A DNA stretch of 64,000 nucleotides from a bacterium (GCA_030430495.1 JAUIKM010000010.1:62001-126000); one strand, 5' to 3'. Counted from the stretch's first letter, positions 1 to 9,563 are shown. Program-made: numbers and translations. The notes: a model not told the origin generated them from the letters alone.

Positions 1-1359
1 CTCTTGAAGCGCCGCGGGAATCTTACACTCGAATTCAAAGCCCTTGAGTTTTTCACATACAACCTGCCCAAATTCATCAATGAGCTCAATCCTTATCCCA
101 AATCCGGTTACAGAGTCGCTGTTCATTATACCACAAACTGATGCAAACACGTGCTCTCCGTCAATTGGAAAGTTTCCGCCTGCGTTGCCAAAAGTAATTG
201 TGTTGTCATTTTCATTGATGTTAAATCCGGCTTCAACATCATCCGAGCTTGAGATCGATTGAAACAGGCTACTCCCACCGTCACCAGAAATACGGATCTT
301 CTTGATGTTTTTGGTACAGCCGGGATGCAGCTTGAAAATATCGGAAAAACTATAGCTAAGGTTCAGACAGCACAAATTGTCATCATCAGGATGAATGAAT
401 GAGTCTGGCCACGGTCCGCGTCCAATCGGCATATAGTCGTACTCGGTGCCGCTGAATTCAATCGACTCCTGCCACCCAAACTGGCAGGGACAGGGATCTG
501 TTTCGCGGTAAATCTGACTGACCGAGACATCATCTACAAAGTGGTACGAGCGTCCAAAATCCAGCGTCTGCTGCGTGCAGGGAGCGCCCAGGCAGTCGTC
601 GTAACAAGGATTTGTCGTCGTTGTCGAAGGCGGATCGTTAAACATGCCGATGTACAGCCACTCCTCGCCGCCGTTGGCAATAAACTGACCGTTAACCAGC
701 GTCCAGTCCGATGTTTCGTTAACATCATCGTCAGCACCCATTGGAATCGCCGCGGTAGCCGTCACCTGAGGTGTTAAACTGATAACCGGGCCCGGCACTT
801 GTGTGCTGCCCAAATATGTGCTCGCCTGCGCAGGCGTCATGACGGCAGCGCCAAAGTCTTCCACGCCATAAGTCGACGTTTCCGCAAGACTGACAAAAAA
901 CGAAATCTCGTACAGCATGTCGGCCTCCAACGCTGCTACCAACTGCACCGCCAGATACTCCTGCCCCCAGTAAAAAACACCGCCGTCCGGCTCAAAAGTA
1001 CCGACACCGGCGTACGCATCACCGGTACGAGGGTACTGTTTACCGACGGCATTGACCGGAAGCGGTCCGCAGTAACTTGTACAATTACTGACCGAATTCC
1101 GCACAAAATAATCCGAAGTTCCCTTGTGCCCCCTGCGCCACTCTTTGCAGTGCGAGGACAACTGATCTTCACTGTATGGCGGCGTTGGAAATACCATTTC
1201 CTCAAAACTCGGATTCGGCACAAGGTTCGGCCCCTGGCCAGGTGCGTCGGCATTGGCGGACAGTATCAACACGATAACGAGCGGCAGCAACAGGCAATGT
1301 TTGACGCAACGATTCAGACAATGTTCAGTATTCAAAGTAAAGCTCCACAATAACAACAT
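1..1359 (-). CDS. Secreted protein with N-terminal NLVPNPSFE-type domain, 3' end off window
   Basis: The reading frame is open from ATG at 1359 to base 1 (453 codons, no stop), so the C-terminus lies outside the window. A hydrophobic segment at residues 23-35 (CLLLPLVIVLILSANA) looks like a signal peptide. The mature part begins GPNLVPNPSFEEM and continues to a GTSDYFVRN segment; this pairing is familiar from secreted and OmpA-linked proteins of Bacteroidota. A Cys-rich stretch follows (CPCQFGW, CCLNLSYSFSD, HPGC). The sequence is more AT-rich than most later genes. There is no clear Shine-Dalgarno upstream. It is probably envelope-associated or exported, and I cannot assign a specific function. 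The terminal domain that would decide between a T9SS tag and OmpA is outside the window. Confidence 0.75.
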   Translation of the reverse strand, partial: MLLLWSFTLNTEHCLNRCVKHCLLLPLVIVLILSANADAPGQGPNLVPNPSFEEMVFPTPPYSEDQLSSHCKEWRRGHKGTSDYFVRNSVSNCTSYCGPLPVNAVGKQYPRTGDAYAGVGTFEPDGGVFYWGQEYLAVQLVAALEADMLYEISFFVSLAETSTYGVEDFGAAVMTPAQASTYLGSTQVPGPVISLTPQVTATAAIPMGADDDVNETSDWTLVNGQFIANGGEEWLYIGMFNDPPSTTTTNPCYDDCLGAPCTQQTLDFGRSYHFVDDVSVSQIYRETDPCPCQFGWQESIEFSGTEYDYMPIGRGPWPDSFIHPDDDNLCCLNLSYSFSDIFKLHPGCTKNIKKIRISGDGGSSLFQSISSSDDVEAGFNINENDNTITFGNAGGNFPIDGEHVFASVCGIMNSDSVTGFGIRIELIDEFGQVVCEKLKGFEFECKIPAALQE

Positions 1360-1879
1360 TACAGGTATTTTTCCAGGTGGGACACATACTACTATGTCCT
1401 GCGAACCAAACTACAACATAACAAAGCACCATAATAATTATTTCATTTTTAGGGTCAATTTCAGCAGCAGCCACGTGTAACGTGCTTCCATCCCACTTCA
1501 GGTTTGCTGCCAGATCCCGCACTCAAAACGCGGTCAAAAAGCAGGCCGAAGCACATCTCTCCGCAAACAACCGGATACGGACAGGGAGAGTGCTTGAAAT
1601 ATTTATCACAACAGTAATCCCATTGTCAACATTATACATCGGCACATACACCATCACAATCACCGTAAATTTCCGCTGCCATGAAAAGCCAAACCCCTCT
1701 TGTTAGTCATTGTTTTTCAAGGGTTTACCATCTAAGTTGTTTCAAACTTTTCGGTGGGGAGCACCGGGTTCACTCGGCAATTCCGCATCACAAAAGTGTC
1801 ATTTTCGCATTGCATCTTCGCGTGGCTGGAAATAGATTGCCATCACAAATCGGCATGTGAAACCAATCATTTCAGAACA
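1360..1879. other. Intergenic gap, AT-rich
   Basis: This is about 520 bases between the divergent genes at 1359 (minus) and 1880 (plus). I see no RNA gene, convincing small ORF or strong hairpin. It presumably holds the promoters of both neighbours. An upstream GTG at 1754 in frame with the next gene is unlikely to be its start, because it would place 42 residues before the lipoprotein signal. Confidence 0.4.
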
Positions 1880-2461
1880 ATGCGACAGTACTTCAATTTC
1901 AGGATCATGCGTCTGGCGTGCACGCTGTGTGCAATCGCCGTACTTGGGTTTACCAGCGCCTGCGATGACGACGGCGACGACAACAACAATAACAACAACG
2001 GAAACCCGACCAACTGCCAGCAGATTCTCAGCTATCTGCTGACGCCGTCAACGGGTTCGGCGGAGAACGTCTCCGACGACGATGCTTCGGGCACGCTCTC
2101 GACGACGGTGCTGGTGGTCAGCAGTTCCGGCGGCGACAGCCAGAAAATTATCACGCTGACGGTAAACAAAGGCGTCAACGACCTGGAACTGAACAAACGC
2201 TACGACGTGGGCAACATGGTGCAGAATCCGACCGGCGACTTTGACGCAACCATCACCATTTTGAATTCGATGGCTCAACGCTTTGTCTCCATGTCCGGCG
2301 GCATCACGATTACGTCCAACGAGATCATCAGCGGCTCGGGCGGCATCAACCTGCGCTGCATCTCCGGCACCTTTGACGGCACGCTGGCGCGCAGCTCCCA
2401 ACCGGACGAAACCATGACACTCGCCAACGGCAGCTTCACCGCCCAGGTCGGTGGGAACTAA
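1880..2461 (+). CDS. Lipoprotein with Asp/Asn-rich linker, unknown function
   Basis: The chosen start ATG 1880 gives 193 residues beginning MRQYFNFRIMRLACTLC; ATG 1907 is also possible. A type II signal peptide ends in FTSAC, so Cys is the likely lipidated residue. It is followed at once by DDDGDD and a run of Asn, typical of Bacteroidota outer-membrane lipoprotein tethers. The rest is Thr/Ser/Gly-rich with alternating hydrophobics, consistent with a beta-sandwich. I do not recognise the family. It is probably cell-surface exposed. The next gene lies about 170 bases downstream. Confidence 0.7.
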   Translation: MRQYFNFRIMRLACTLCAIAVLGFTSACDDDGDDNNNNNNGNPTNCQQILSYLLTPSTGSAENVSDDDASGTLSTTVLVVSSSGGDSQKIITLTVNKGVNDLELNKRYDVGNMVQNPTGDFDATITILNSMAQRFVSMSGGITITSNEIISGSGGINLRCISGTFDGTLARSSQPDETMTLANGSFTAQVGGN

Positions 2462-2628
2462 ACAACCTGTCAACTGACAGCTTACTCAAATGTCATGCGG
2501 CGCAACAACCGGGCCCAAAACCCGGTATCGCGCCGCAGAGGCAAAGCGGCGCGACGTCTGCCAACTGAACTCTTTGTTGTATTTTCCGGAAGATGCGCCT
2601 GTCGAACAGTATGCAGTGAGAACGCTCC

Positions 2629-4116
2629 GTGAAAACACTACACCTGATAAGATGCCTGACAGCGAAGGAGCGGAAAACTTTTGGAAAGGCCGTCAACAAA
2701 CACAAACGCGGCAGCCTGGGTAAACTCTACAAAGCCCTGGTTAAGCACAACAGTGGAGACACGCCGGACAAGAGCCAACTCTTCCGGTCCACCTTCGGCG
2801 AAGAGTACACACCAGCCAAAGACTACCTGCTGCGCAACGAATTGCGACTTTTAAACAACGAACTCAGCGATTTCCTGGTCAACTCTGAATTGCAGACAAC
2901 ATGCAGAAATGACCCGTACTTCAAGGCGTACTGGCTGCAGCAGGCTTTCACCACACGTGGGCAGCTCGATTTGTTTAACTCTCAATTCAACCGTCTTGCC
3001 GGGGAAGCGCAAGACCGCTCGCAGTGGGAATACCTGGCCGCCAGCGAGGATCAGAACAGGTTGTTGACATTTCGCTCACAAGGCTTCAACAGTGAAGACA
3101 AGAACCTGGTGCTGGCCGACATCAATCGCAGGCGCATCGCCATGCTGACACGGAGGTACGTCCAGGAATTGCGCGAGACAGAAATGCAATTGATGTTCGC
3201 CGTGACACAACTGCGCCGCACGCAGCCGGACGCGGAGCTGCCGCAAGTCAGCAAGACGGTCGACCTGCACGCCGCGGAATTTAACGACGACTATTCACGG
3301 GCCACCTACTACCTGGCGCAGACTTATCACCTGGAAGGCGAGGAGCACCTGGCCGCCCTGCAACGCGCCTACGACCACGTCAGCCAGGCCAATGTGTTCG
3401 GCAAGAATCACGACAGGCATCGCATGGTGCTGCTGGCGCGCATGGCAATCCACTGCAGCAAAATACCGGACATCGAGAGACTGGGAACTTACGTCGAGCA
3501 TCTCAACGACTTGTCACGTGAGTCCGGAATAGCGTTAACACCGGAAGTCAGCGTGTTGATGGCAGACTATCACTATATGTGCAAGAACTATCAGGGTGCG
3601 ATAGATTACATCGCGGCAATGCCCGAACAGACGCGCAATTCTCCACGCGTGAAGGCGGACTTGCTCCTGTCCAGCAACATGGCGCGACTTATGATCGGCG
3701 AATACCGCGATGTACGCGAAGCGACCGCAGCGCTGCAACATTCAGACAATTTGCGCGACAGGGTGCAGCAGCGCTTTATCGAAGCGGCGGTATATTTTCT
3801 GGAGGGCAATACCGAGGAGGCGGAGCGCCTGTTCCACAATCTGCAGCACGTCATGCGCTACAACGAAAACAACGGATCCATAGCGCCATGGCTGCAGGCC
3901 TGTGTTAAACTGATTGTTAAAATCATACGGACGGCTCAGTATCCACCGGCGGAAACTGTCAACAGGTGGCCGGAGCTGCTGGAGGAGGCGGCAGCGCTGG
4001 AAAGCGGACACAGCGCGGCACGCGCCGCGGCGCAGTTGCCGATTCACTGGACGTTCCAACAATTGGAACGACTCAGCGGCCTGCGAATTCCAAACTGGAA
4101 GTGGGACGGAGCGTAG
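2629..4116 (+). CDS. Long alpha-helical (TPR-like) protein of a Bacteroidota-type family
   Basis: The protein has 495 residues from a GTG start. It is almost entirely amphipathic helix with no signal peptide or membrane span, so it is likely cytoplasmic. The N-terminus (LIRCLTAKERKTFGKAVNKH, then LLRNELRLLNNELSDFLV) resembles a widespread uncharacterised Bacteroidota family of about 500 residues. In that family an F-x-K-F segment and a short helical domain precede TPR-like solenoid helices. The helical protein at 22497-24080 looks like a distant paralogue, with comparable length, charge pattern and a similar RLMNQL segment near its N-terminus. The role is unknown; scaffold or protein-protein interaction is an inference from the fold. 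A terminator hairpin follows at 4211. Confidence 0.75.
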   Translation: MKTLHLIRCLTAKERKTFGKAVNKHKRGSLGKLYKALVKHNSGDTPDKSQLFRSTFGEEYTPAKDYLLRNELRLLNNELSDFLVNSELQTTCRNDPYFKAYWLQQAFTTRGQLDLFNSQFNRLAGEAQDRSQWEYLAASEDQNRLLTFRSQGFNSEDKNLVLADINRRRIAMLTRRYVQELRETEMQLMFAVTQLRRTQPDAELPQVSKTVDLHAAEFNDDYSRATYYLAQTYHLEGEEHLAALQRAYDHVSQANVFGKNHDRHRMVLLARMAIHCSKIPDIERLGTYVEHLNDLSRESGIALTPEVSVLMADYHYMCKNYQGAIDYIAAMPEQTRNSPRVKADLLLSSNMARLMIGEYRDVREATAALQHSDNLRDRVQQRFIEAAVYFLEGNTEEAERLFHNLQHVMRYNENNGSIAPWLQACVKLIVKIIRTAQYPPAETVNRWPELLEEAAALESGHSAARAAAQLPIHWTFQQLERLSGLRIPNWKWDGA

Positions 4117-4210
4117 TCAACTCTCCGGCTGTGCTGTTTAACATGCGCCACGGGGCAAACAAAAGGGGATTTAATCAGGCGGTTAAAATCAGTCAATAAC
4201 GGAGGCTTCG

Positions 4211-4247
4211 ACAACTGGATTCCTTTGAATTTCCAGTTGTTTTGATT
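4211..4247 (+). terminator. Rho-independent terminator after the 495-residue helical protein
   Basis: ACAACTGGATTC pairs with GAATTTCCAGTTGT, leaving one unpaired T and a four-base loop, and TTTTGATT follows. It lies 95 bases after the stop codon and just before the 3' end of the convergent gene at 4268. Confidence 0.6.
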
Positions 4248-4267
4248 GCCCTCAATAGCAAATAAAT

Positions 4268-5104
4268 TTATTCCTCTACATCGGCACCAAATGAGTGTGT
4301 GATAAGCGCGTTTAACAAATAATTCTTACCGTCGACTTCTATGTATGTAAGGTTCCCGCGAATGATCGCAATCTCAACGCCTTCGCTATACTCTATTTGC
4401 TCTATTGCCGACCCAGGAACGTGAAACTCACCATCGTCCGGTGTAATAGTGTGCCAGGGCTTTAAGAACTCACCGTCCGGGGATGGAGATGAAGTGGGAA
4501 TTCGCTTGGTCACACCTATCAATACCCCCAAAGAATTTGATGGATCTACATTCCAAGCAAGCGTCACGCCATTAGTTCGGCTGACGACAGGATCGTTTAA
4601 ATCAGGAGCAGAGAGAATAATCTCTTGCGGGACATACATTTGAGTGTTTATCGCCGGAATACTTTCCTGAACATTGCCTTCGATGGCCCATGTACCCGTA
4701 GAACCAAGCGTAGGCATGATACTTCCATCCCAGGGAGTGCTCCATGAATATTGGCAGCCTCTCGGAAAATTTTCAGGCCCATTATAATCCCAACTCACAT
4801 CACTTACTGTAACTGTCCCAACATCCATCGCAATCCTGTCTTGATCCAAAGTATTATGAAACATGGCATCAAGAGAATATCGAGTACGCGGCATTGCATC
4901 GCTTCGGATCCCCAGTGTCCATCCAAATCTTCGGGAGGGTCTACTATTCCGAGCATAGTATTAAGCGCTTCAGCTCGGGACATGATCTTCTAAAGTTGAC
5001 TCCTTGCTGTAGTCATCGGACCAGGACGCTAGTGATATTGAAAGTGCTATCAACACTATTAGAATGGCTGAGCGATGTTTGAATAGACAAATTGGTTCAT
5101 GCAT
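4268..5104 (-). pseudogene. Probable lipoprotein/secreted protein gene broken by two compensating frameshifts
   Basis: Two minus-strand pieces lie in the same frame. One is an N-terminal piece (ATG 5104; MHEPICLFKHRS, a hydrophobic signal ILIVLIALSISLASWS, then DDYSKEST) that stops at 4970. The other is a 208-residue piece ending at 4268 (GPENFPRGCQYSW, then an Ala/Pro-poor beta-like domain). Between them this frame has TGA and TAA, but the neighbouring frame is open and reads naturally (MSRAEALNTMLGIVDPPEDL) for roughly 70 bases, then hands back to the original frame near 4894. One +1 and one -1 shift would restore a single protein of about 280 residues. Either the gene has decayed or the assembly has two base errors. 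The function is unknown, and the signal suggests export. Confidence 0.55.
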
Positions 5105-5165
5105 TGGTATATCTCGTTGAGTGAAGTTATGTGTCGCTTGTTGATCATTCAAGAGCCGACAATTT

Positions 5166-5672
5166 TCAGGGCGGGTAACAACAATACGTACATTCCTGAA
5201 ACTCTAAATCAATGATCAGAGAGTTGACCTGATATGGAACTGCTCTACCAGGCGCCCAGACGGGCTTGTACTTGTCAGGTGGTCCGTATTGCCGGCAACA
5301 TTCATTGCAAGAACCTTCGACTCGTACATACATTTGATACGATCCATCTACAGGAACTAAAATGTCTACTGGTCCACTCCCATAGTAGCCATAGATTGTT
5401 CGTCGGAATTGCCCACCATCTTTATAGATGATATACAAAGTTTCCCGTGGTCCGTACACAGAGATGTCTTCCCCTGGGCAAGCAGGGCCGATACCGGTCT
5501 GCGTCCTCTCCCCTTCAATCCACATTGGCATCGTCTTGGTCGGATAATCTGGAAGGGAATACACTCCACCATCGTCGTCACACGCACTTTGGGTAAACAG
5601 AAACACCAAAGCCGAACTGAAAAACAGTACAAGAGAAACAATTTGAGTGCCCTTGGTGCAGATAACTTTCAT
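5166..5672 (-). CDS. Cysteine-rich lipoprotein, unknown function
   Basis: This is a 168-residue protein with a lipoprotein signal (residues 12-31, hydrophobic and ending FTQSAC), then DDDGG as the surface tether. The mature domain is rich in Tyr, Pro and Gly. It carries two related clusters, CNECC near residue 125 and CTYCC five residues from the end, plus an isolated Cys in GPACPG. This suggests disulfides or metal binding outside the cytoplasm. I do not recognise the family. It lies 61 bases upstream of the frameshifted gene at 4268-5104 on the same strand, so the two may have formed an operon. Local base composition is more AT-rich than the surrounding chromosome. Confidence 0.7.
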   Translation of the reverse strand: MKVICTKGTQIVSLVLFFSSALVFLFTQSACDDDGGVYSLPDYPTKTMPMWIEGERTQTGIGPACPGEDISVYGPRETLYIIYKDGGQFRRTIYGYYGSGPVDILVPVDGSYQMYVRVEGSCNECCRQYGPPDKYKPVWAPGRAVPYQVNSLIIDLEFQECTYCCYPP

Positions 5673-5847
5673 GACAACACTTGATATTTTGGCAGTTTTT
5701 TTTCTATTGTGACATTCAATAACACGAATATATTAACCCCCACTATTTACAATGGCAAGTTAAATTTGCAAGTCAGGCATGGAATCGCCTTACTGTTAAC
5801 TTTTCGGGAGGCCGATTGTATGATCACACAATTCTGTGGACATAGAA

Positions 5848-6549
5848 ATGCATATGTTTGGGTTAATGGCCTCAATTGGAATGCTGCTAAGTCTCGCAAT
5901 TATTCTCAAAATTGCCAAATATCGGCCAGTATCGGCGATTTTCATTATGCAGGTCTATGCTGCATTAATCTCGATAGGCTTCTTGTTCGGGTGGATATTT
6001 CATGTAATAGTCTACCAACAAATTTCTGATGTCCAGGACATTGCCTTCGGAAACTCTTTCCTGGGGTCAATTCTCGGTGTTACCGTTTCGGCGCTTTTAT
6101 TGGTGCGAACACTCCACAATGAGTCTTTTCTAACAGCACTTGACGTTATTGCTCCCGCCGTAGCCGCATTTCACTCCATAGCTAAAACAGGTTGTTTCTT
6201 CGCCGGTTGCTGCTACGGAACGGAATGCAATCTGCCGTGGAGCGTGGCAATTGCCGGCACATCTGTTGCTTTGCATCCGGTACAGTTGTATGAAAGCGCA
6301 GCGATTGCGGCGATTGGACTTTTCCTTTTCTGGTTGTTTCGTCAAAAACCGCCGATTGGAATGATCGGAGCCGCCTATCTTTCCTTATATGGATTGGATA
6401 GGTTTCTTGCAGAGTTCGTTCGCGCGGACAGCGTTGCATACTGTGGAGGGCTTTCAATAAGCCAGTACTTTGCGTGGCCATTGTTTGGGACAGGTCTGGT
6501 TCTTGTAAATCTGGCAAGCAAGTCACAAACAAACCTCGCTCCTTCCTAG
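5848..6549 (+). CDS. Lgt-like (prolipoprotein diacylglyceryl transferase family) membrane protein
   Basis: The protein is 233 residues from ATG 5848 (GTG 5836 is an alternative) with about six or seven membrane spans. Lgt-family landmarks are present in order: MHMFGLMASIG at the N-terminus, TGCFFAGCCYG in mid-protein, HPVQLYE, and RFLAEFVRAD near the C-terminus. Classical Lgt transfers diacylglycerol from phosphatidylglycerol to the lipobox Cys of prolipoproteins. Here the signature GRxGNF reads AKTGCF, so the signature Arg is Lys and the Asn is Cys. The GCCYG form belongs to a divergent branch of the family. It may act on lipoproteins or on another thiol or lipid substrate. The immediate neighbours upstream are lipoprotein genes, which is suggestive only. 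The family call is strong and the exact reaction is uncertain. Confidence 0.75.
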   Translation: MHMFGLMASIGMLLSLAIILKIAKYRPVSAIFIMQVYAALISIGFLFGWIFHVIVYQQISDVQDIAFGNSFLGSILGVTVSALLLVRTLHNESFLTALDVIAPAVAAFHSIAKTGCFFAGCCYGTECNLPWSVAIAGTSVALHPVQLYESAAIAAIGLFLFWLFRQKPPIGMIGAAYLSLYGLDRFLAEFVRADSVAYCGGLSISQYFAWPLFGTGLVLVNLASKSQTNLAPS

Positions 6550-6584
6550 AGTAAGGAACATCAATTCTCCCCGCCTAATTTTTG

Positions 6585-6592
6585 TATCTTCA
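6585..6592 (+). promoter_or_regulatory. Putative -7 promoter element TATCTTCA
   Basis: The sequence TTTTTGTATCTTCA lies 59 bases before the start at 6651 and resembles the Bacteroidota TAnnTTTG element. Very similar TTTTTGTAnnTT strings precede the genes at 11128 and 57075. No clear -33 TTG box was seen. Confidence 0.4.
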
Positions 6593-6650
6593 ACCGGGGC
6601 ATGACTATCTTCTTTTCAAACCTTTTCAGTACCAATCTCTTTTGCCCAAT

Positions 6651-9563
6651 ATGAAGTTGAAATACACCCTGATCCTGGCGATGCTGGGCGCGCTTGCCGC
6701 CTGGTCTTCCGCGAGCGCCGGCGACGAGCAGGAGTCGGCCGCGGAAAAACGGATTCGCAAGTACGAAAAGCGGGCGCGCATTCACATCCTGCGCGCGCAT
6801 CCGCTGCCCGAAGACATCGACCCGGCGGACTTTGAGCCGCTGCCCTACGTCGTGCTGCCGGACCGGCCCCATTCCTATTTCATCAACTCCAATCTGATTG
6901 CGGAAGAAGGCACGACTCTGCAGGTGCAGAACGAGTCGTCCATCGCGGTCAACCCGACCAATCCCGACAACCTGATAGCGTCGGCCGTGGACTACCGCGA
7001 ATCTTCGTCGACCTGGGTGTATGTCTCGCACGACGGCGGTACGAGTTGGGAGAACATCAGCCTGGGGCATCCTTTTCCGCAGTGGCGCTCGACCAATGAT
7101 CCCTCGGTGACTTTCGGGGCCGACGGTCGCGGTTATCTGGTGTACGGCGGCTTCGGCAATCCCAACACGGGCGTGCCGGGACAAAATGGCGTCTTCATCT
7201 CGATTACCGAGGACGAGGGCCGCACGTGGACCACACACAATCCGATCATCCTGCACGACCTGGCGCAGACGGAAGATTCGACCTTTGAAGACAAATACTA
7301 TATCGAAAGCGACAACTCGGCGGCGTCGCCCTATTTCGGCAACCTGTATTGCCCGTGGAAACGCGTTATCGACGCGGACTCGTCGACGCAGATCGTTATG
7401 GCGCGTTCGCTGGACAAAGGACTGACCTGGCTGCCGCCCGTGCCTGTCAGCGATCGGCTTTCGGGCACGTCTGAAGACACGACCTTCGGCCAGAGTTTTC
7501 CGATTTCCACGACGGGGCCGAACGGCCAGGTGTACTGCGCCTGGAACTGGGGACCGCGACATTCGGTCGGCTTCAGCCGTTCGCTGGACGGCGGCCAGAG
7601 CTTCAGCGAACCGCGCGTGATCCACACATACGAAATTTTCGGCATTGCACGGGAGATTCCCGAGAGCGGCTTGACGGCTTACCGGCACACGCTCAAAGGG
7701 CTGGTCCGTGCCGAGGCTTATCCGACGATTCAATGCGACGTGACAAACGGCGAGCGGCGCGGCTGGCTCTACCTGTGCTGGGCGGCCGATCAGGTGCCGA
7801 ACATTTACTTCTCGCGCTCCACGGACGGCGGCGAGACCTGGACGGAACCAAAGACGGTACACAGCGATCCGACCAACGACCAGTTCTGGCCCTGGCTCTC
7901 GATTGACCCGACCAACGGCGATCTGGCGGTGATGTATCTGGACAGTCGCGACGACCCGGAGAATATCGAGGTGCACTGTTATGTAGCATACTCGAATGAC
8001 GGCGGCGACACCTGGACCGACCGACGCGTATCGGACCTGCCGACCGACATCAGGTTGAATCCGTTTACCGGTTCCTCGTTTGCCGGCGACTACAGCGGCA
8101 ACGCTTTTTACGACGGCAAGGTGTATCCTTCCTGGTACGACACACGCCGCGGCTCGAACCTCAGCGATGTGTTTACGGCGATCGTGGATATTAACAAACC
8201 GACGCCGGTGTTAAACGCAGAAATCGAAGTGTTTCCGGACAGACCGACGGAGCTGGAGTTGCGCTGGGAGCCGCCGACGGAACGCGCATTCGGCACGCCA
8301 TTGGACGCCGGTGAGTTTACGTATGCGGTGTATCGCGACGGCTTGTTAATTCACCAGGAGCTGCCGCCGCAGACGCAGTCGGTGGCGGAAGTGGGACTGG
8401 AAGCCTACCGCGAGTACAGATATGAAATTTTCGTTAACACGGCGGACAACCAGAGTTATCCCTGCCGTCTGGCTGCCTATGCGGGCGGCACGCGCAAGCC
8501 GGACAAGGCGCGCATCATTGCAATTCGCGGCGGGGGCGGCAACGATACGCAGATCGACGTTCGGGTTCCTTCACTGCGCGGCGACAGCTTAACCCCTTTT
8601 GTTAACCCCGGTGTGATCCGCGTTTATCGCGACGGTGAACTTACGAGTGAACATCAGGTCAATCCCGGCGACACGTCGCGCGTCGTGACGGTGATCGACG
8701 AAGCGCCCGAGCCCGGTTTCTACCGCTATCGCGTGAGCATCACGGACGACAGCACGCCGCCGAACGAGAGTGATCAGGGCGAGGAGTTCACCTTGTACAC
8801 CGGACCGGTTAACGAGTCGATCAGCGAAAGTTTCGACGGCGCTTCACTGCCAAAATATCTCATTTCCGGCGAGTGGGAGCGCACCGAGGAAATCGCACTT
8901 TCCGCGCCGAGTTGTTTAACCGAGTCCAGGGGCGGCGACTACAGCCGCAATGAAGAAGACATCATCGTCTTTTTCCCCTTTGTCCGGCGTGGGTTTGACC
9001 GCGCTGAAATCCGCTTTGCCCACGCCGCCATCCTCGAGCCGCGCGACTCGGCGATCGTCGAGTACTCGGTCAATTCGCTCGACAACTGGCAGCAACTGGC
9101 CAGTTACAATCGCGAAGACTACGAGCCCTGGGGCGACGGCGAGTTTAACGCGGACGACTGGAAGATGGAACGCCTCTCCATCGACGGTCCCGCGGGCGAC
9201 ACAATCTACGTGCGTTTCCGCTTCCGCAGCAACCTGGTTCTGCACGACCGCGGCTGGTACGTGGACGACCTGAATTATCAGGTTGTAACGGATGTTCAAG
9301 ACCTTCCGACGCAGGCGCTCATCCGCAGCTATCCCAACCCGGTCAACACACTCCTGACACTCAGCAGCGAAGCGCCGTTAAACAGCTATCAACCTGAGGT
9401 CGAGATTTTCGACATCTTCGGTCGTCGCTGCAACGCTGCCATTGTCCGCAACGACGAGCACCACATCGTGCTCAACGTAGCATCGCTGGCGCCGGGCACG
9501 TACAACGCCATTGTGCGCCATTCCGGCGCGCAGCAAACGGTACGCTTTGTGGTTGCGCGTTAA
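6651..9563 (+). CDS. Secreted BNR/sialidase-fold protein with T9SS C-terminal sorting domain
   Basis: ATG 6651 is chosen because it starts a clean signal peptide (MKLKYTLILAMLGALAAWSS); the ORF itself opens earlier. The 970-residue protein carries six Asp-box repeats between about residues 126 and 460 (SHDGGTSW, TEDEGRTW, SLDKGLTW, SLDGGQSF, STDGGETW, SNDGGDTW), typical of a sialidase-like six-bladed propeller. A fibronectin-like region at about 520-610 and a beta-sandwich region at about 760-880 follow. The last 80 residues (IRSYPNPVNTLLTL, VEIFDIFGR, LAPGTYNAIV) form a type A T9SS sorting domain, so it should cross the outer membrane and be anchored or released there. I did not identify the Arg triad of true sialidases, so glycosidase activity is not claimed. 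Confidence 0.85.
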   Translation: MKLKYTLILAMLGALAAWSSASAGDEQESAAEKRIRKYEKRARIHILRAHPLPEDIDPADFEPLPYVVLPDRPHSYFINSNLIAEEGTTLQVQNESSIAVNPTNPDNLIASAVDYRESSSTWVYVSHDGGTSWENISLGHPFPQWRSTNDPSVTFGADGRGYLVYGGFGNPNTGVPGQNGVFISITEDEGRTWTTHNPIILHDLAQTEDSTFEDKYYIESDNSAASPYFGNLYCPWKRVIDADSSTQIVMARSLDKGLTWLPPVPVSDRLSGTSEDTTFGQSFPISTTGPNGQVYCAWNWGPRHSVGFSRSLDGGQSFSEPRVIHTYEIFGIAREIPESGLTAYRHTLKGLVRAEAYPTIQCDVTNGERRGWLYLCWAADQVPNIYFSRSTDGGETWTEPKTVHSDPTNDQFWPWLSIDPTNGDLAVMYLDSRDDPENIEVHCYVAYSNDGGDTWTDRRVSDLPTDIRLNPFTGSSFAGDYSGNAFYDGKVYPSWYDTRRGSNLSDVFTAIVDINKPTPVLNAEIEVFPDRPTELELRWEPPTERAFGTPLDAGEFTYAVYRDGLLIHQELPPQTQSVAEVGLEAYREYRYEIFVNTADNQSYPCRLAAYAGGTRKPDKARIIAIRGGGGNDTQIDVRVPSLRGDSLTPFVNPGVIRVYRDGELTSEHQVNPGDTSRVVTVIDEAPEPGFYRYRVSITDDSTPPNESDQGEEFTLYTGPVNESISESFDGASLPKYLISGEWERTEEIALSAPSCLTESRGGDYSRNEEDIIVFFPFVRRGFDRAEIRFAHAAILEPRDSAIVEYSVNSLDNWQQLASYNREDYEPWGDGEFNADDWKMERLSIDGPAGDTIYVRFRFRSNLVLHDRGWYVDDLNYQVVTDVQDLPTQALIRSYPNPVNTLLTLSSEAPLNSYQPEVEIFDIFGRRCNAAIVRNDEHHIVLNVASLAPGTYNAIVRHSGAQQTVRFVVAR

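Noticed and set aside
6561-7976. 471-codon minus ORF inside the T9SS protein gene
   Set aside because: It lies antisense to a gene with a signal peptide, six Asp-boxes and a T9SS tail. Its translation has no domain and reflects GC-rich codon structure.
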